A stretch of 8,828 nt of DNA from an uncultured Synechococcus sp. GTDB lineage: Bacteria > Cyanobacteriota > Cyanobacteriia > PCC-6307 > Cyanobiaceae. Shown piece after piece: positions 6,533-8,828 of this stretch. The notes below the pieces were generated by a model, which saw only the letters and a list, made by a program, of their open reading frames with translations, did no database searches and was not told where the DNA came from. A program made the position numbers and the translations under genes. Numbering within the stretch: position 1 is the first letter of the stretch; each line of letters opens with the position of its first letter. The stretch is from positions 1 to 8,828 of the forward strand of contig CALGVO010000074.1 of assembly GCA_937930135.1 (NCBI GenBank), written 5' to 3'.

Positions 6533-8268
6533 TGATGCTGGCCATTGCGACGCTTTGCCTTGTCCTGAGCGGAATCGCCCTCAGCGCCCTGGCCTGGCTC
6601 TCAGGACATCGCAACCTGCTACCGCCGCCAGACTCCCCCGCAGGACTGGACCTGCTGGCGCACTACAACGCCAGCGTGCATCAGGTCTTCTTTGTGGGCC
6701 TGGGGCTGTTGGTGCTTACCCTCGCCATCCAGGCCTGGCGAGCAGACCACCAGCAGCCGTTCGGATCTCCACTGGCCACGCTGCGCGCCAACCCGATCGC
6801 CACCGCGGTGCTGGTGGCCTATGGCCTCTGGATGGTGCAGGAGAGCAGCTGGTTCTACAAGGAAATTCTCACCTGGTATGACGATGTGCTGGCGGATCAG
6901 CTGCTGAACAATTTCAGCTGGCGCGAATCCTTCCTCAGCGAATCACTGGGCCGGAACGATTACCGCTTTTTCCCCCTCTCCCATCAGGACCTGCATCTTC
7001 TCAGCTGGTTCACGCCTTACACCAAAGTCTGGGGCGTGGTGAATGCAGCGGAATGGATCGCCACAGTGCTGCTGATCGACGCGATCGCCAGCCGGTCACT
7101 GCCGCGCCACGCCTCTGTGGCGGCCTCGCTTCTGATCACCACGATTTTGTATGGCTTCACCAGCGCTGCGGCTTACAACTATTTCCAATTCATCTACAGC
7201 GAACGCCTGCTGTGTTTACTGCTGGCCCTGTATGTGTTTCTGTACCAGCGCTACCAACAGGAGCGACAGCCACGGGATGCCACGCTCACGAGCCTCGTGG
7301 CCCTGCTCGCGATCTTCCTGAAAGACAGTGCCATCCTGCTGGTGAGCCTGCCACCGCTGCTCACGCTGATCACCGGAGCCAAGCGTGAGGGCAGCCTCAT
7401 GCGCACGCTGCGCAGCTGTTACTCGCTGGAACTGGCGCTGCTGGCGCTGGTGCCGATCTTTCTGGCCAGTGTTCTCTGGCTGAGTGTGCTGCCGAGCTTC
7501 TACGCGGCCGTTGAGCGCTACGACGCCGGATTGCGTTTCTCGAGATTTGCTCCGGATTGGCGCTGGCTGGTGCTGATTCTTTTCCTGGGTCTGCGCGTCC
7601 GGGCCGTGCTGCGGCGCCAACGCACCGCCGACCTGATCGACAGCGTCAACGTGGCCGCCATCGGCTACAGCCTGGCGTTGTATGCCCTGGTGGGCTTTGA
7701 GAGCAGCAACTACATGGCCCTGCCCGTGCAGCTCGTGGTGGTGCTGGATCTCCTGATCGTGTGGCACCACTGGCTGGCCCCGAAGCTGGGTCAACAGCTC
7801 ACGCCACGCCGCACCGGATTCGCCGGTGCAGCCATCAGCCTGGGGATCGTGGCCCTGGAACACACCGGCGCCAACAGCTTCCTGCACCGGCAGCAGACCG
7901 TGAGTGCCACGCATCGCTCCTGGGAGGCCACCTTCCGGGCGATGGAGAAGCGGGCGCGCAAGGCGCGCGAAGCGGGCCAAACCGTGAACATCATCTATTC
8001 CAAATCCTGGTTCAAACATTCCGATTACCTCAAAACCCTTCCTTACCACCGACTGATTTATCTCGATCCCGACAAGCATCAAGCCCGGGTGATTGATGGC
8101 ATTGGCAGCGATTCAGGCAAACCCTACACAGCCCAACCAGGCGATTTCCTCCTGGATCTCGATTCAGGGCACAAACTCGACAAATACAAGATCGATCTGT
8201 CTCGCTATGACGTGATCTATCGCTTTGACCCCAACGTCAGCAATGGCCGGATCTTCAGGCACCGCTGA
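6532..8268 (+). CDS. Polytopic membrane protein of unknown family, paralogue 2
   Basis: A 578-residue paralogue of the preceding protein, with the same order of spans, loops and C-terminal domain but an N-terminus about 26 residues shorter that begins directly in a membrane span. Matching blocks are WYDDVLADQLLNNFS (115-129), RFFPLSHQDLHLLSWFT (145-161) and YFQFIYSER (217-225). IFLKD (261-265), GFESSNYMALPVQLV (388-402), VNIIYSK (485-491), QPGD (535-538) and a final YRFD follow. In the first conserved loop about 41 of 66 aligned residues are identical by eye, whereas the rest is more diverged and third codon positions have mostly drifted. This points to an old duplication. The C-terminal domain (about 445-578) begins with a basic, helix-prone segment (KRARKAREAG). 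The start at 6532 overlaps the previous stop (TGATG); the adjacent ATG at 6535 is equally possible, and neither has a Shine-Dalgarno site. It probably forms a pair with paralogue 1 or acts on a related substrate. The family is unknown. Confidence 0.85.
   Translation: MMLAIATLCLVLSGIALSALAWLSGHRNLLPPPDSPAGLDLLAHYNASVHQVFFVGLGLLVLTLAIQAWRADHQQPFGSPLATLRANPIATAVLVAYGLWMVQESSWFYKEILTWYDDVLADQLLNNFSWRESFLSESLGRNDYRFFPLSHQDLHLLSWFTPYTKVWGVVNAAEWIATVLLIDAIASRSLPRHASVAASLLITTILYGFTSAAAYNYFQFIYSERLLCLLLALYVFLYQRYQQERQPRDATLTSLVALLAIFLKDSAILLVSLPPLLTLITGAKREGSLMRTLRSCYSLELALLALVPIFLASVLWLSVLPSFYAAVERYDAGLRFSRFAPDWRWLVLILFLGLRVRAVLRRQRTADLIDSVNVAAIGYSLALYALVGFESSNYMALPVQLVVVLDLLIVWHHWLAPKLGQQLTPRRTGFAGAAISLGIVALEHTGANSFLHRQQTVSATHRSWEATFRAMEKRARKAREAGQTVNIIYSKSWFKHSDYLKTLPYHRLIYLDPDKHQARVIDGIGSDSGKPYTAQPGDFLLDLDSGHKLDKYKIDLSRYDVIYRFDPNVSNGRIFRHR
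7081..7088. repeat. HIP1 palindrome GCGATCGC
   Basis: An exact copy of the HIP1 octamer within membrane protein paralogue 2. Confidence 0.75.
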
Positions 8269-8274
8269 GCAGCC

Positions 8275-8828
8275 TCAGGCTCCCTCAGCGGGTTCGCTGT
8301 AAACCAGACGACGGTTCAGGGCCGCCACCCAGGGAAGAAGCAGCGCCAGCGAAGCAAGGCTGGTTCCAGCCTGCAACCAGGCGGCGTCGTAGCGAATCCT
8401 GGAGCCGCGGCCTGGGTCAAAGCGCATGCGATTGCCGGACAGGATATGGCTGGAGGAATGGCGCGAGGGCGCCAGCATCTGCTCAGAGATCTGCTCAGAG
8501 AAGGGAATCTCCAACCAGTCGCAGACCCGGCGCAGGCTCTGTTCCGGCTGCAGGGCCAGCTGCTCGTAGCCGAGGTGCAGCACAGGATGACCCGAGCCTT
8601 TCAATAAACGCTCCTGACGCGCATTCACCCGACACCACCGCACCACTCGCCGCAACCCCGGCAGCCAGCGGCCCCGGCGTCGCGCTTCGCGCGAGCGGGA
8701 ATGCACCCAACTGCGCAGATCACGCGTGAGGTGAAGGATGCGAATCTCCAGCTCCGGGTCGGTCACCAGAGGTAAGTCCATATCGTCCTGATAGGACTCC
8801 ACCACCCAGGAGCGCCCGGGCTCCCGCT
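8275..8828 (-). CDS. Sulfotransferase family protein, C-terminal part (N-terminus outside window)
   Basis: The frame is open to the right edge; eight further residues can be read before the GTG at 8805, so that codon is probably internal. The visible part carries the sulfotransferase 3'-phosphate motif RDLRSWVHS, with Arg and Ser eight residues apart after the strand IRILHLT. It also has LHLGYEQLALQPEQ, typical of the segment before the last helices, and the late motif HILSGNRMR, common in bacterial sulfotransferases. The N-terminal PAPS loop should lie beyond 8828. The region after the 3'-phosphate motif is strongly basic (SREARRRGRW), which could help bind anionic substrates. It converges on membrane protein paralogue 2 with only six bases between stops and no terminator-like structure. 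It is clearly different from the sulfotransferase at 1383-2246, so the locus has at least two such enzymes. The substrate is unknown. Confidence 0.85.
   Translation of the reverse strand, partial: REPGRSWVVESYQDDMDLPLVTDPELEIRILHLTRDLRSWVHSRSREARRRGRWLPGLRRVVRWCRVNARQERLLKGSGHPVLHLGYEQLALQPEQSLRRVCDWLEIPFSEQISEQMLAPSRHSSSHILSGNRMRFDPGRGSRIRYDAAWLQAGTSLASLALLLPWVAALNRRLVYSEPAEGA

Noticed and set aside
7946..7975. GCGCGC-AAG-GCGCGC palindrome in membrane protein paralogue 2
   Set aside because: It is explained by codons for an alternating Arg/Ala/Lys helix (RARKAREAG).
8269..8274. Possible terminator between paralogue 2 and the second sulfotransferase
   Set aside because: Only six bases separate the stops; no stem followed by a T-run is present on either strand.
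8680..8695. Short palindrome TCGCGC-TTC-GCGCGA in the second sulfotransferase
   Set aside because: It encodes an Arg/Ala-rich stretch, where such GC palindromes arise easily, and it is not near a gene end.

Overview
This 8.8 kb window looks like the chromosome of a high-GC picocyanobacterium of the Synechococcus/Cyanobium type. The support is composition (about 65-70 % G+C in the sugar genes by spot counts), near-absence of intergenic DNA, few Shine-Dalgarno sites, and three copies of the cyanobacterial palindrome GCGATCGC (HIP1), where roughly 0.3 would be expected by chance. The assignment is an inference; no taxonomic marker gene is present.

Region 1 (1-2246, + strand) holds the 3' part of kdsD (arabinose-5-phosphate isomerase), kdsC (Kdo-8-phosphate phosphatase) and a PAPS-type sulfotransferase. 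The reading frames overlap by 1 and 8 bases. Region 2 (2243-3774, - strand) reads from a GT8-like glycosyltransferase into kdsB (CMP-Kdo synthetase), and meets region 1 tail to tail on a shared TTAA. A 68-base divergent spacer (3775-3842) is the only appreciable non-coding stretch. Region 3 (3843-8268, + strand) is kdsA (Kdo-8-phosphate synthase) overlapping two large tandem, paralogous polytopic membrane proteins of unknown family. Region 4 (8275-8828, - strand) is the C-terminal part of a second sulfotransferase, cut by the window edge.

The four Kdo genes together encode the whole route from ribulose-5-phosphate to CMP-Kdo: KdsD, KdsA, KdsC, KdsB. Around them lie two sulfotransferases, a cytoplasmic glycosyltransferase and two multi-spanning membrane proteins whose conserved polar patches all map to the predicted periplasmic face. 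The simplest reading is a locus for a Kdo-containing, possibly sulfated cell-surface glycan (LPS core, capsule linker or exopolysaccharide). The membrane-protein pair is the least explained and most interesting element. No Kdo transferase (WaaA or KpsC/KpsS type), transporter, RNA gene, insertion sequence or CRISPR array was seen.
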